A DNA stretch of 64,000 nt from Sinomonas notoginsengisoli (lineage in GTDB: Bacteria; Actinomycetota; Actinomycetes; Actinomycetales; Micrococcaceae). The notes below the pieces were generated by a model. It saw only the letters and a list, made by a program, of their open reading frames with translations, made no database searches and was not told the DNA's origin. The DNA lies in the NCBI RefSeq assembly GCF_021554725.1, contig NZ_JAIZDP010000001.1:1054001-1118000 (forward strand), in the 5' to 3' direction. Each line of letters begins with the position of its first letter. Position 1 is the stretch's first letter. Made by a program: the position numbers and the translations under genes. Below, piece after piece: positions 17,747-25,901 of the stretch.

Positions 17747-18700
17747 TCAACGGCCGTGCCCGAGCGGGTCGCGCAGCGCCCGGGTCAGCTCCGCCCGCTC
17801 GGCCATCTCCTCCGCCGACTCCGGGTACCCGACTTCCTCGAGCACGAGAGGGTGCGGCGGCGCAAGGCGCGTCTTAGCATCCCGCACGCGGGCGACCATG
17901 CGCTCGTGCAGCCAGCCCACGCTCTCTAGCCCCTCCCCGACCCGCAGCGCCGAGCCCACGAGGGCGCGGACCATGTTGTGGCAGAAGGCGTCAGCGCGCA
18001 CCCGGGCAACCACCACGCCGTCGTGCGCCCGCTCAAACGCGAACTCCTGCAGCGTACGAACCGTGGTGGACCCCTCACGCGGCTTGCAGAACGCGAGGAA
18101 GTCCTGCAGCCCCAGCAGCTGGTCCGCGGCCACGTTCATTCGCCCAACGTCCACCGCCGCACGGTGCCAGAGCGTGATCCCCCGCAGCACCGGATCCCAG
18201 TCCTCCTGCCGGTCCGCGATCCGGTACGAGTAGCGCCTCCATAGTGCCGAGAACCTCGCGTCGAACCCCGGCGGGGGCACGACGGCGCGATGCACCGTGA
18301 GCGCGCCCGTAGCGTCCCCGAGCACCCGGCTTAGGGCACCACTGAGCCGTCGCACGAGTGCACGCTCCGGCGACTCCGACGAGCGCCTCGACAGCCCGGC
18401 CCACTCGTGCCCCGTGAGGTCCAGGTGCACCACTTGGCCTCTCGCGTGCACCCCCGCGTCCGTCCGCCCCGCCACGACCACGCGGACCGGTCGGCGCAGA
18501 AGCATCGCCAGCGCCTCCTCGAGGGTGCCCTGAGCCGTGCGACGCCCCGGCTGCACCGCCCACCCGCTGAACGGTGCGCCGTCGTACGCCAGGTCGAGGC
18601 GGACACGCACCGGTGCGTCAGGATCCGAGTGCTTGTCAGACGCAGGAAGGCCCCCGTTCCCTCCAGCAGGAACGGGGGCCTTCTCGGAAACCATGCGCAC
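17747..18700 (-). CDS. truA: tRNA pseudouridine(38-40) synthase TruA
   Basis: Up to 317 residues. LDLAYDGAPFSGWAVQPGRRTAQGTLEEAL and VVAGRTDAGVHARGQVVHLDL contain the catalytic Asp in GRTDAGVHA; FCHNMVRALVGSALRVGEG is the family C-terminal motif. It isomerises uridines 38-40 in the tRNA anticodon stem. The start is doubtful: the first ~30 codons from ATG 18700 overlap the perfect rplQ terminator hairpin (18646-18683) and look unlike TruA. GTG 18610 (VRVRLDLAYDG, 287 residues) fits family length better. It is normally downstream of rplQ, as here. Confidence 0.93.
   Translation of the reverse strand: MRMVSEKAPVPAGGNGGLPASDKHSDPDAPVRVRLDLAYDGAPFSGWAVQPGRRTAQGTLEEALAMLLRRPVRVVVAGRTDAGVHARGQVVHLDLTGHEWAGLSRRSSESPERALVRRLSGALSRVLGDATGALTVHRAVVPPPGFDARFSALWRRYSYRIADRQEDWDPVLRGITLWHRAAVDVGRMNVAADQLLGLQDFLAFCKPREGSTTVRTLQEFAFERAHDGVVVARVRADAFCHNMVRALVGSALRVGEGLESVGWLHERMVARVRDAKTRLAPPHPLVLEEVGYPESAEEMAERAELTRALRDPLGHGR
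18646..18683 (-). terminator. Terminator of the infA-to-rplQ operon
   Basis: Perfect 15-bp stem gaaggcccccgttcc (18646-18660) / ggaacgggggccttc (18669-18683) with an 8-base loop, 46 bases beyond the rplQ stop. On the minus strand the 3' arm ends in GCCTTCCTG. It overlaps the 5' end of the longest truA frame, suggesting truA is either read through or started downstream. Confidence 0.7.
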
Positions 18701-18728
18701 CAGTCTAGTGGTGCACAGTCAGGGCGAC

Positions 18729-19325
18729 TTACTTGGCGTCGTCGTCCTTCTTCTCCTCGGCCGGAGCCTCGGCAGCAGCCTCCTCGGCGGGGGCCTCGGC
18801 GGCCTCCTCCGCGGGAGCCCCGGCAGCCGCGGTCTCCTCGGCCTCGACCTCGGCGGGAGCCTCAGCCGTGGTCTCCTCGGCCGGAGCCTCGGCCGGAGCC
18901 GACTTGGCAGCAGCCTTCTCGGCCTCCTTCACCACGCCCTGCTTCGCCGAGACCGGCTCGAGCACCAGCTCGATGACAGCCATGGGAGCGTTGTCGCCCT
19001 TGCGGTTGCCGATCTTGGTGATGCGGGTGTAGCCACCGTTGCGCTCCGCCATCTGCGGGGCGATCTCGGTGAAGAGCTCGTGGATGATGCCCTTGTTCGT
19101 GTTGGTGCGCGCCGAGATGGCGGCCTGGACACGGCGGCGCGAGGCGAGGTCGCCGCGCTTCGCGAACGTGATGAGGCGCTCGGCCACCGGGCGGAGGCGC
19201 TTGGCCTTCGTCACGGTCGTGGTGATCCGCTTGTGCTCGAAGAGCGCGGCCGCCAGGTTGTTGAGCATGAGGCGCTCGTGCGCCGGGCCACCGCCCAGGC
19301 GCGGACCCTTGGTGGGTGCAGGCAT
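18729..19325 (-). CDS. rplQ: 50S ribosomal protein L17
   Basis: 198 residues. The L17 core ([52 protein letters not shown]...[26 protein letters not shown]) occupies the first ~130 residues. A ~60-residue Ala/Glu/Pro tail made of AEAPAEE-like repeats follows, ending KKDDDAK. The tail is unusually long compared with the ~120-residue proteobacterial protein but typical of actinobacteria. Last ribosomal gene of the infA operon, 58 bases after rpoA. Confidence 0.96.
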   Translation of the reverse strand: MPAPTKGPRLGGGPAHERLMLNNLAAALFEHKRITTTVTKAKRLRPVAERLITFAKRGDLASRRRVQAAISARTNTNKGIIHELFTEIAPQMAERNGGYTRITKIGNRKGDNAPMAVIELVLEPVSAKQGVVKEAEKAAAKSAPAEAPAEETTAEAPAEVEAEETAAAGAPAEEAAEAPAEEAAAEAPAEEKKDDDAK

Positions 19326-19383
19326 TTCAGTTCTCCTGTAGTGGACCGCCCCCGGCTCTCACCGGCGGCGGGGCAAGTTTTTC

Positions 19384-20397
19384 TTAGAGCTCGTCGTCGC
19401 CGTAGGCGGCATCGTCCTCGTCGCCCGCGGCAGCGCGCGCGGCGAGGGGATCGAACCCGACGGGCGAGTCCTTCAGCGAGAGGCCCAGCTCGATGAGCTT
19501 GGCCTTGACCTCGTCGATCGACTTGGCGCCGAAGTTCCGGATGTCCATCAGGTCCGCCTCAGAGCGGGCCACGAGCTCACCCACGGTGTGGATGCCCTCG
19601 CGCTTGAGGCAGTTGTAGGAGCGGACGGTGAGGTCCAGGTCCTCGATCGGCAGTGCCATGTCCGCGGCGAGAGCGGCGTCCGTCGGGGACGGCCCGATCT
19701 CGATGCCCTCGGCGGCGGTGTTGAGCTCGCGGGCCAAACCGAACAGCTCCACGAGGGTGGTGCCGGCGGAGGCCATGGCGTCGCGCGGCTTGATGGCCGG
19801 CTTCGACTCCACGTCGACAATGAGCTTGTCGAAGTCGGTGCGCTGCTCAACACGGGTCGCCTCGACGCGGAAGGTCACCTTCAGCACGGGCGAGTAGATC
19901 GAGTCCACCGGGATCCGGCCAATCTCCGCATCCGCGGACTTGTTCTGCGCCGCGGAAACGTAGCCGCGGCCGCGCTCGATGGTCAGCTCGAGCTCGAACT
20001 TGCCCTTGGAGTTCAGGGTGGCAATGTGCAGATCCGGGTTGTGGATCTCCACACCGGCCGGCGGGGCGATATCCGCAGCCGTCACGACGCCGGGGCCCTG
20101 CTTGCGCAGGTACGCGACGACGGGCTCGTCCTGGTCAGAGGAGATCGAGAGGCTCTTGAGGTTCAGGATGATCTCGGTGACATCCTCCTTGACCCCCTCG
20201 ACCGTGGTGAATTCGTGCAGCACACCGTCGATCCGGATGCTGGTCACTGCCGCCCCCGGGATCGAGGACAGCAGCGTGCGGCGCAGCGAGTTGCCCAATG
20301 TGTATCCGAAGCCCGGCTCCAGCGGCTCGATGACGAAGCGGGAGCGGTTCTCGGATACTACTTCTTCAGACAGGGTGGGGCGCTGTGCAATGAGCAC
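19384..20397 (-). CDS. rpoA: RNA polymerase subunit alpha
   Basis: 337 residues, GTG start. The N-terminal dimerisation domain ([44 protein letters not shown]) is followed by the helix-hairpin-helix C-terminal domain near 250-315 ([41 protein letters not shown]) for UP elements and activators. An acidic tail ends [10 protein letters not shown]. In many bacteria rpsD sits just upstream; here the 181-base gap to rpsK is empty of genes. Confidence 0.98.
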   Translation of the reverse strand: MLIAQRPTLSEEVVSENRSRFVIEPLEPGFGYTLGNSLRRTLLSSIPGAAVTSIRIDGVLHEFTTVEGVKEDVTEIILNLKSLSISSDQDEPVVAYLRKQGPGVVTAADIAPPAGVEIHNPDLHIATLNSKGKFELELTIERGRGYVSAAQNKSADAEIGRIPVDSIYSPVLKVTFRVEATRVEQRTDFDKLIVDVESKPAIKPRDAMASAGTTLVELFGLARELNTAAEGIEIGPSPTDAALAADMALPIEDLDLTVRSYNCLKREGIHTVGELVARSEADLMDIRNFGAKSIDEVKAKLIELGLSLKDSPVGFDPLAARAAAGDEDDAAYGDDEL

Positions 20398-20500
20398 TGG
20401 GTTTTCCTTTCAGGAAGCATCCGCTATATGACGCAACACAGTTGGATGGAAAAGGGTCTGACTAAGTAATGAAGCCGGGCGGGTGCCCGCGCGGGGTGAG

Positions 20501-20535
20501 CCTCGCCGTCGTGGGCTTCTTGCGCACGACGACGG
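20501..20535 (-). repeat. Intergenic hairpin (ACGACGG family) between rpsK and rpoA
   Basis: cgccgtcgtg (20504-20513) faces cacgacgacgg (20525-20535) with an 11-base loop. It is an imperfect member of the recurrent hairpin family, in inverted order relative to the 3641 copy. In the rpsK-rpoA gap it may attenuate or process the transcript. It is weaker than the other copies. Confidence 0.4.
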
Positions 20536-20578
20536 GTGGTCACCTCGAGTGGGCCGGCCCGCCGGCCCCGGCAACCTG

Positions 20579-20983
20579 TTAGACGCGGCGGCGCTTCGGC
20601 GGGCGGCAGCCGTTGTGCGCGCTCGGGGTCACGTCCTGGATGGAACCCACCTCGAGGCCAGCGGCCTGGAGCGCGCGGATCGCGGTCTCGCGGCCCGAGC
20701 CCGGGCCCTTGACGAACACGTCGACCTTGCGGAGGCCGTGCTCCTGCGCACGCTTCGCGGCGGACTCAGCGGCCTGCTGCGCGGCATACGGGGTGGACTT
20801 GCGCGAGCCCTTGAAGCCGACCTCACCGGCCGAGGCCCACGAGATCACAGCACCGGACGGGTCCGTGATGGACACGATGGTGTTGTTGAAGGTGCTCTTG
20901 ATGTGCGCCTGACCGAGCGCGATGTTCTTCTTGTCCTTGCGGCGCGGCTTGCGGACCGACGCGGCACGAGTCTTTGGGGGCAT
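20579..20983 (-). CDS. rpsK: 30S ribosomal protein S11
   Basis: 134 residues. [83 protein letters not shown] is the conserved S11 core, ending [19 protein letters not shown] platform protein of the 30S subunit. It sits 41 bases after rpsM. Confidence 0.98.
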   Translation of the reverse strand: MPPKTRAASVRKPRRKDKKNIALGQAHIKSTFNNTIVSITDPSGAVISWASAGEVGFKGSRKSTPYAAQQAAESAAKRAQEHGLRKVDVFVKGPGSGRETAIRALQAAGLEVGSIQDVTPSAHNGCRPPKRRRV

Positions 20984-21024
20984 TTAGCTCTACTCCTACT
21001 GAAGTTTCGGGTGACGGGCCGCTA

Positions 21025-21402
21025 TCAGCGGCCGGCCTTCTTCTTGCCGGCGACGGTGCGCTTCGGACCCTTGCGGGTACGAGCGTTGGTCTTGGTGCGC
21101 TGGCCGCGGACCGGGAGGCCCCGGCGGTGGCGCAGACCCTCGTAGCTGCCGATCTCGACCTTGCGGCGGATGTCGGCGGCCACCTCGCGGCGGAGGTCAC
21201 CCTCAACCTTGTAGTTGCCCTCGATGTAGTCACGCAGCTGGACCATCTCGGCGTCCGAGAGGTCCTTCACACGGACGTCAGGGCTGATGCCCGTGGCAGC
21301 GAGCGTCTCCTTCGCACGGGTGCGACCCACGCCGTAGATGTAAGTGAGCGCGATTTCCAGCCGCTTTTCGCGGGGAATGTCAACGCCAGCGAGACGAGCC
21401 AT
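21025..21402 (-). CDS. rpsM: 30S ribosomal protein S13
   Basis: 125 residues from ATG 21402 ([30 protein letters not shown]). The frame extends 15 codons upstream without family similarity. The basic tail [31 protein letters not shown] reaches the P-site tRNA. It is the head protein of 30S. Confidence 0.97.
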   Translation of the reverse strand: MARLAGVDIPREKRLEIALTYIYGVGRTRAKETLAATGISPDVRVKDLSDAEMVQLRDYIEGNYKVEGDLRREVAADIRRKVEIGSYEGLRHRRGLPVRGQRTKTNARTRKGPKRTVAGKKKAGR

Positions 21403-21575
21403 AGTGGCGGTTCTCCTTGTGTATTCCGGAGGTCTTAGGCAGTACACCCGCTCGTGCTTTCGCTGTTCGAGCGGCCCCAGCCTCCGGACCGGGGGTCAGC
21501 TGTCCGGGCCCATTCGTCCCAGCGCAGCTTGTGCTGCCTTCTCTAGTTATTGCGTGGGCGTTGCCCTGGCTTCCT

Positions 21576-21611
21576 CGGTGCGGGGTCCCATCCCTTGCGG
21601 TGCGGGGTCCC
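21576..21611. repeat. Two 14-base direct repeats in the rpmJ-rpsM gap
   Basis: cggtgcggggtccc occurs at 21576-21589 and 21598-21611 (22-base period). It lies in the 217-base spacer between rpmJ and rpsM, long for this otherwise tight operon. Nothing else recognisable is in the spacer. Confidence 0.5.
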
Positions 21612-21619
21612 GTCCCGCA

Positions 21620-21733
21620 TCAGCCCTGGCGCTGCTTGTGGCGCGGGTTCTCGCAGATCACCATGACCCGACCATTGCGGCGGATCACCTTGCACTTCTC
21701 GCAGATCTGCTTGACGCTCGGCTTGACCTTCAT
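21620..21733 (-). CDS. rpmJ: 50S ribosomal protein L36
   Basis: 37 residues beginning [16 protein letters not shown]. Zinc ligands Cys11, Cys14, Cys27 and His32 are all present, so this is the zinc-binding (C+) form rather than the zinc-free paralogue. It sits between infA and rpsM as in most bacteria. Confidence 0.96.
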   Translation of the reverse strand: MKVKPSVKQICEKCKVIRRNGRVMVICENPRHKQRQG

Positions 21734-21798
21734 GGGTGTTCCTTTGCGTGTTCTGCAGGTGGTCAGCATGAACGCCCGGGTGCCCCCGGGCGCGCTGC

Positions 21799-22020
21799 TT
21801 ACTTGTAGCGGTAGACGATCCGGCCGCGGGTCAGGTCGTACGGGCTGAGCTCCACCACCACGCGGTCCTCCGGGAGGATGCGGATGTAGTGCTGACGCAT
21901 CTTCCCCGAGATGTGAGCGAGCACGACGTGCTTGTTCGTCAGCTCAACGCGGAACATCGCGTTGGGCAGCGCTTCAGTCACGACGCCCTCGATCTCGATG
22001 ACACCGTCCTTCTTGGCCAT
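21799..22020 (-). CDS. infA: Translation initiation factor IF-1
   Basis: 73 residues, a single OB-fold: [73 protein letters not shown]. It blocks the 30S A-site during initiation. A GGAGG sequence sits 3-4 bases before the ATG. First gene of the infA-rpmJ-rpsM-rpsK-rpoA-rplQ operon. Confidence 0.98.
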   Translation of the reverse strand: MAKKDGVIEIEGVVTEALPNAMFRVELTNKHVVLAHISGKMRQHYIRILPEDRVVVELSPYDLTRGRIVYRYK

Positions 22021-22140
22021 AGCCTCCGCTTACTGTCTGCCGTCGGGCGCGCGGAGCCCCCGACGGACGTGTATGGTTCTTTGACTGGCCTCCCCGGCCT
22101 CCCTTCAAAAGGGCATGGAGGGGCCGACAGCCAACACACA

Positions 22141-22169
22141 ACTGTACGCCTGTTGGGGCCGGAAGTTAA
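22141..22169 (-). promoter_or_regulatory. Candidate infA promoter
   Basis: On the minus strand TTAACT (22164-22169), 17-base spacer, TACAGT (22141-22146). Four of six matches in each box with ideal spacing. It predicts a ~115-base leader containing a CCTCCCTT...AAGGG...GGAGG fold-back at ~22095-22121. Confidence 0.4.
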
Positions 22170-22190
22170 ATCCGCCATGGTACACGGGGT

Positions 22191-23324
22191 GTGTGCTTTG
22201 AGTCATGGGGGGCTTCTTTGGACGGGACTGCGACGCGGCGGCCGAACGCCGCCGTCTTCATCGACCTCGAGAACTTGTTCGGCGGGTACTCGAAGGACGT
22301 GGGTTCGGTACCGTTGGGGGCTGTTGCCACCCGGCTGCGAAGCCTCATCCGCGATGCAGGCGGCGCGCGCACCACCACGATCAAGGCCTATGCCAACTGG
22401 GCGCAGCCCTCGATGGGTGCCTATCAGAAGGATGTCCTCGCCCACGGGATCGAGGCGGTCCAGGTGTTCTCCTTCACGCAGAACGTGAAGAACGCGGCCG
22501 ACATCCAGATGTGCGTCGACGTCTTGGCCGAGGCCCAGGACCGGCCGTGGACGGACACCTTCGTGCTCGTCTCCGGCGACGGCGGGTTCGTCCCGCTCGT
22601 CCGGCGGCTCCGTCAGCTCGACAAGCGTGTCATCGTGGCCTCGACGAACCACGCGGCCGCCGGAACCGTGAACGGACTGCTCGCGACGGCGGCCGACGAA
22701 TACCATGTGCTCGAGGTCTCCTCGCCAGTGGAGCCGAGCCTGGTCGTGAAGGGCGCGTCTCCGACTCTGGCCCAGTACCGGGACGAGATCAGGGCCGCCG
22801 TGAAGTCCAATGCGAGCATGCGGGTTGGCCAAGCCGTCAATACGGCGGCCCTCGGATCACATCTTCGGAGGAAATGGTCAGACGCTACCTTCAAGGACCT
22901 CGGCGCCGCGACCCTCGGCAGCTTTGTGGAGGAGCATTGCGGCCTCACGGTCCACCGGGGGGCTGCCCCAAAGGCGTCTGCAGTGGCAAAAGCACCGCGG
23001 CCCCAGGCGGGCTCGCCCGCGAAGGCCGCACCGTCGTCGTCCGCGAAGTCCTCGGAGAACCGAACCGCTTATCTCCGTGCCGTTCGGGCGCTCTTCGTCA
23101 CCGGCCCCCTCGGCCGCGAGGTGGACGCAATGAAGAGGCTCCCGGCTGCTCGGGCCGGTTCACTAGTCCGCCAGCATGTTCCTGGCACGGGCTTCGGCGA
23201 TGTGGGGTACGGCAAGTTTGCGGTCATGCTGCACGACGCGCTCGTCGCGACGCCCTTCTCGCTGGACCGTGACGACCAGCACGACTATGTGGTCTACAGG
23301 CGTTCGGCCTCCGCGGCAGGCTAG
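22191..23324 (+). CDS. NYN-domain RNase-like protein with two OST-HTH/LOTUS domains
   Basis: 377 residues from GTG 22191; TTG 22218, behind a GGGGGG stretch, is an alternative. The NYN (PIN-like) domain at ~20-165 has AVFIDLENLFGGY (Asp25, Asn28), ADIQMCVDVL (Asp104, Asp110) and VLVSGDGGFVPLVRRLRQLDKRVIVAST (Asp130): the acidic metal-binding set. Two winged-helix OST-HTH/LOTUS modules follow (~190-260 and ~295-375), separated by an Ala/Pro/Lys-rich linker. Known NYN-LOTUS proteins are putative RNases guided by RNA-binding LOTUS domains. It is divergent from infA and transcribed alone. Confidence 0.87.
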   Translation: MCFESWGASLDGTATRRPNAAVFIDLENLFGGYSKDVGSVPLGAVATRLRSLIRDAGGARTTTIKAYANWAQPSMGAYQKDVLAHGIEAVQVFSFTQNVKNAADIQMCVDVLAEAQDRPWTDTFVLVSGDGGFVPLVRRLRQLDKRVIVASTNHAAAGTVNGLLATAADEYHVLEVSSPVEPSLVVKGASPTLAQYRDEIRAAVKSNASMRVGQAVNTAALGSHLRRKWSDATFKDLGAATLGSFVEEHCGLTVHRGAAPKASAVAKAPRPQAGSPAKAAPSSSAKSSENRTAYLRAVRALFVTGPLGREVDAMKRLPAARAGSLVRQHVPGTGFGDVGYGKFAVMLHDALVATPFSLDRDDQHDYVVYRRSASAAG

Positions 23325-23369
23325 GACTGGCTCGCCTCCCGAATCCGAGGTGGCGGGGTTGGACGCTCC

Positions 23370-23472
23370 TCCCCAGCTTTCGGTACGTTCGTCCCCAGCT
23401 CTAGCCTTCAACCTGAGGGATCACGGGGCTGCCGCACGCACGGAAGCTCCGCGATGCAGCAAGAGCTGGGGA
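23370..23472. repeat. Palindromic repeat A, left flank of the AbiEi/DUF559 gene
   Basis: A ~103-base element: tccccagct (23370), a second gtccccagctct (23391-23402), then aagagctgggga (23461-23472), the inverse of the second. Aligned by hand with repeat B, 46 of the first 60 positions agree without gaps, and the terminal aagagctgggga is identical in both at the same distance (offset 91 against 90). Confidence 0.75.
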
Positions 23473-23611
23473 GGACGGCACCGCGGCCCCCAGGCCGTTG
23501 CCCAAGGCTGCGGTCCATCGAATTCCCTCCCGAGAGAGGCTCTGAGGCGCATTGTCCACATGAGAACCCCTTCCGCTGCGCTGCCACGACGGAGCCAGCG
23601 ACCATGGGGGC

Positions 23612-24457
23612 ATGCCCGACGTCAGGGAACTCCTCATCGTCAGGAACGGAGCTGCGCGCACCGGGGAGCTCCTTGCGGCCGGCGTGGGCCGGCGCCAGTT
23701 GCAGGCTACCCTCGCGAGGGGCACTGTCGAGCGGGCAGCGCGGGGCGTCCTCGCACTTCCGGATGCCGATCCACTGCTTGTGCGGTGCCTGACGACGAAT
23801 TCGCGCTTGACGTGCGTCTCCGCTGCAGAGGCCCACAACCTCTGGGTAGTTCACAGGCCCGAGAAGGTGCACCTGCTCCGCCCCGACGGGCGTCTGGTAT
23901 CGGATCGGGCCGTGGTGCACCGGCAGTCGTGGGTCGCTTCGGACCCTGGAAGCCACATTGCATCCCTCGGAGACGTGGTGCTTCATGCCCTCAGCTGCCT
24001 GCCGGAACTCGAGGCGCTCGTGGTCGCGGAGTCGGCTGTCCAGAAGGGGCTGTCGAAGGACTTCCTCCGCATCCAGCTTCCGGGGCGACGCAACGGGCGT
24101 GCCAGAGCCGTACTCGACCTCATCGACATCGGTGCCGACTCCCTCGTCGAAACCCTCGCGCGGGCTCATCTGCGAAGAGCAGGCCTGCGTGTTCGGCCGC
24201 AGGTGAAGGTTGAGGGGGTGGGCTGGGTGGATCACCTCGTGGAGGAGTGCGTAGCCGTGGAGACCGACGGCAAGGAGCACCAGAAGCCTTCCAGCCGGTA
24301 CAAGGACTACGCACGCGATGCCCGCGCGCAGGCTCTGGGTCTGCCGGTGGTCCGGTTCGGCTATGCCGATGTTGTGCACCGTCCGGAGAAGATGGTCGAA
24401 AGAGTCAAGGCCGTCGTGGCCGCCCGCCGTTCCCTGGGCGGCCTGCCTATCCTATGA
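23612..24457 (+). CDS. AbiEi-type winged-helix/DUF559 (VSR-like nuclease fold) protein
   Basis: 281 residues. The N-terminal ~1-90 is an AbiEi-like winged helix (LLIVRNGAARTGELLAAGVGRRQLQATLARGTVERAARGVLALPDAD), seen in type IV antitoxins. The C-terminal ~195-270 is DUF559 of the PD-(D/E)xK/VSR endonuclease superfamily: VGWVDHLVEECVAVETDGKEHQ (Asp207, Glu217, Asp219, His223), then YARDARAQALGLPVVRFGYADV. No AbiEii-type nucleotidyltransferase toxin neighbours it, so it is a solitary gene rather than a standard antitoxin. The ATG has no strong ribosome-binding site. Palindromic repeats begin 139 bases before it and 34 bases after its stop. Confidence 0.85.
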   Translation: MPDVRELLIVRNGAARTGELLAAGVGRRQLQATLARGTVERAARGVLALPDADPLLVRCLTTNSRLTCVSAAEAHNLWVVHRPEKVHLLRPDGRLVSDRAVVHRQSWVASDPGSHIASLGDVVLHALSCLPELEALVVAESAVQKGLSKDFLRIQLPGRRNGRARAVLDLIDIGADSLVETLARAHLRRAGLRVRPQVKVEGVGWVDHLVEECVAVETDGKEHQKPSSRYKDYARDARAQALGLPVVRFGYADVVHRPEKMVERVKAVVAARRSLGGLPIL

Positions 24458-24490
24458 GCCGCAGAACCGGCCTCACGTCCCGTACCTTCA

Positions 24491-24592
24491 TCCCCAGCTA
24501 TCGGTGCCTTGGTCCCCAGGTTTAGGCGTCAACCCACGTGATCACTGGGGTCTCCGGCGGGCCATCGGGCTCGAAGGCTGAAGAGCTGGGGA
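24491..24592. repeat. Palindromic repeat B, right flank of the AbiEi/DUF559 gene
   Basis: The ~102-base partner of repeat A in the same orientation: tccccagct (24491), gtccccag (24512), aagagctgggga (24581-24592). It fills most of the gap between the AbiEi/DUF559 stop and the convergent peptidase gene, so it may also terminate transcription. Confidence 0.75.
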
Positions 24593-24639
24593 ACTCGGTA
24601 CAGGCGACAGGGCCCGCCCGTCAAGCCCCAGGGCCCCCG

Positions 24640-25701
24640 TCACGGCGCGGGGTACCTCTCCCACGTCCCCGCCGGCGTCGTCACGGCCGTCGCCGAGCGC
24701 ACACCGTCGAGGATGGCCGCGCGGACGGCATCGGCCGCCGCGATCTGCACCGACATGAGCCCGACGACCCGTCCGGCCTCGGTGGACCGGTCGAACCCGA
24801 TGCCGCCCGTGGACACCCCGAACACCGTGTCCCCGTCCACCTGGGTGTGGCTCGGATTCAGGGCCCGGGCGAGACCGGCGTGCGCCGCGGTCGCGAGACG
24901 CCTGCACTCGGCAGGGCTCAGGGCGGCGTTGGTCGCCACGACCGCGAGCGTCGTATTGAGGGCCTCGGGCTCCCCCGACATCGGCCCGAGCACCCCACCG
25001 GGCCAGTGCTCCTCGAGCACGGGAGGCGGCGCGCCGTCGAACACCGGCATCCCCGCGGCGTTCACCACGGCGAGCGCACCCACCACAATGCCGTCGGGCA
25101 GTGACACCTCGGGCCTGCCCGGGGGTCCCGGCACGGGTCCGCCGGGGATGCGAATCGACGCCATCCCCACGCCGCCCTTGTACGTGTTGCGTCCGATCAC
25201 CGCTCCGGTTCCGGCCCCCACACAGCCGCGGAGCCCGCCGTCGGGCGTCTCCGCGAGGCCCGCGCACGCCGCGGCGGCATCGAACCCCATGAGCGCATCT
25301 GGACGGGCGGTGAAGTCTCCGCCGCGACCGAGGTCGAAGATCACAGCGCCCGGCACAATCGGCACCACGCCACCCGCCACGGGGTAGCCCTGCCCCTGTT
25401 GCTCGAGCCACAGCTGCACGCCGGAGGCCGCCGCGAGCCCGTACGCGCTCCCGCCGCACAGGGCGATCCCGTCGACGGTCTGCACGAGGGTCGAGGGGTC
25501 CAACGCGTCGCTCTCGATGGTTCCCGGGCCGCCCCCGCGGACGTCCACCCCGCCGGTGCTGCCTGGGGGAAGCACGACGGCGGTGACTCCGGTGAGCCAT
25601 CCGTCCTCCGTGCGCTGTGCGTGGCCCACCCGGATACCGGGCACATCGAGAAGGGATCCCATGGGCTCATTCAACGCGGGGAGGCGGTTCCGCTCAACCA
25701 C
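24640..25701 (-). CDS. P1-family (S58, DmpA-like) aminopeptidase/D-esterase
   Basis: 353 residues. LLDVPGIRVGHAQ, GGSAYGLAAASGVQLWLEQQGQGYP, IFDLGRGGDFTARPD and GVGAGTGA(V)IG are hallmark motifs. The autocatalytic N-terminal-nucleophile site is expected at ALN-TTLAVVATNAAL (Asn-Thr, as in nylon-oligomer hydrolase type members), giving alpha and beta chains. These Ntn-hydrolases cleave N-terminal residues or amide/ester bonds; the substrate is unknown. GTG/ATG alternatives exist upstream of MGSLLDVPG. Divergently placed from the ABC importer. Confidence 0.9.
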   Translation of the reverse strand: MVERNRLPALNEPMGSLLDVPGIRVGHAQRTEDGWLTGVTAVVLPPGSTGGVDVRGGGPGTIESDALDPSTLVQTVDGIALCGGSAYGLAAASGVQLWLEQQGQGYPVAGGVVPIVPGAVIFDLGRGGDFTARPDALMGFDAAAACAGLAETPDGGLRGCVGAGTGAVIGRNTYKGGVGMASIRIPGGPVPGPPGRPEVSLPDGIVVGALAVVNAAGMPVFDGAPPPVLEEHWPGGVLGPMSGEPEALNTTLAVVATNAALSPAECRRLATAAHAGLARALNPSHTQVDGDTVFGVSTGGIGFDRSTEAGRVVGLMSVQIAAADAVRAAILDGVRSATAVTTPAGTWERYPAP

Positions 25702-25801
25702 CCACTGTGACAGCCCGCACGCGCCCCGCGAACTCGAAGTGAACTCTTGGATACGGTCCGGGGAATTTACCCCGCATTCGCCGGATTTCGTCCAAGAATG
25801 C

Positions 25802-25811
25802 CGCTCGAGCG
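25802..25811. promoter_or_regulatory. Palindrome upstream of the ABC importer
   Basis: cgctcgagcg is a perfect 10-bp palindrome ~90 bases before the first permease ATG, inside the 200-base divergent gap shared with the peptidase gene. A LacI/GntR-like operator is possible, but no regulator gene is nearby. Confidence 0.25.
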
Positions 25812-25901
25812 TGGTGCACTACTTCGCGGGGGGTGCCTGCTTTTTGCCCCGGATTCTAAGGAACGCTTGTCAATGTCCCACGCCGCTTGCAGGATTCATC
25901 C

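Larger units (their letters stand above)
23370..24592 (+). mobile_element. Candidate hairpin-bounded single-gene element 1
   Basis: A 1.22-kb unit consisting of one AbiEi/DUF559 gene between direct copies (A and B) of the same imperfect palindrome. No transposase, integrase or HUH motif is present. No target duplication could be established by eye. Mobility is inferred from the bracketed architecture and from a second unit of the same size and layout at 37992-39229. Confidence 0.35.

Noticed and set aside
23370-24592. Hairpin-flanked gene as an integron cassette or RAYT/REP element
   Set aside because: No attC core (RYYYAAC) is seen, there is no integrase, and the enclosed protein lacks the HUH-Tyr motif of REP-associated transposases.
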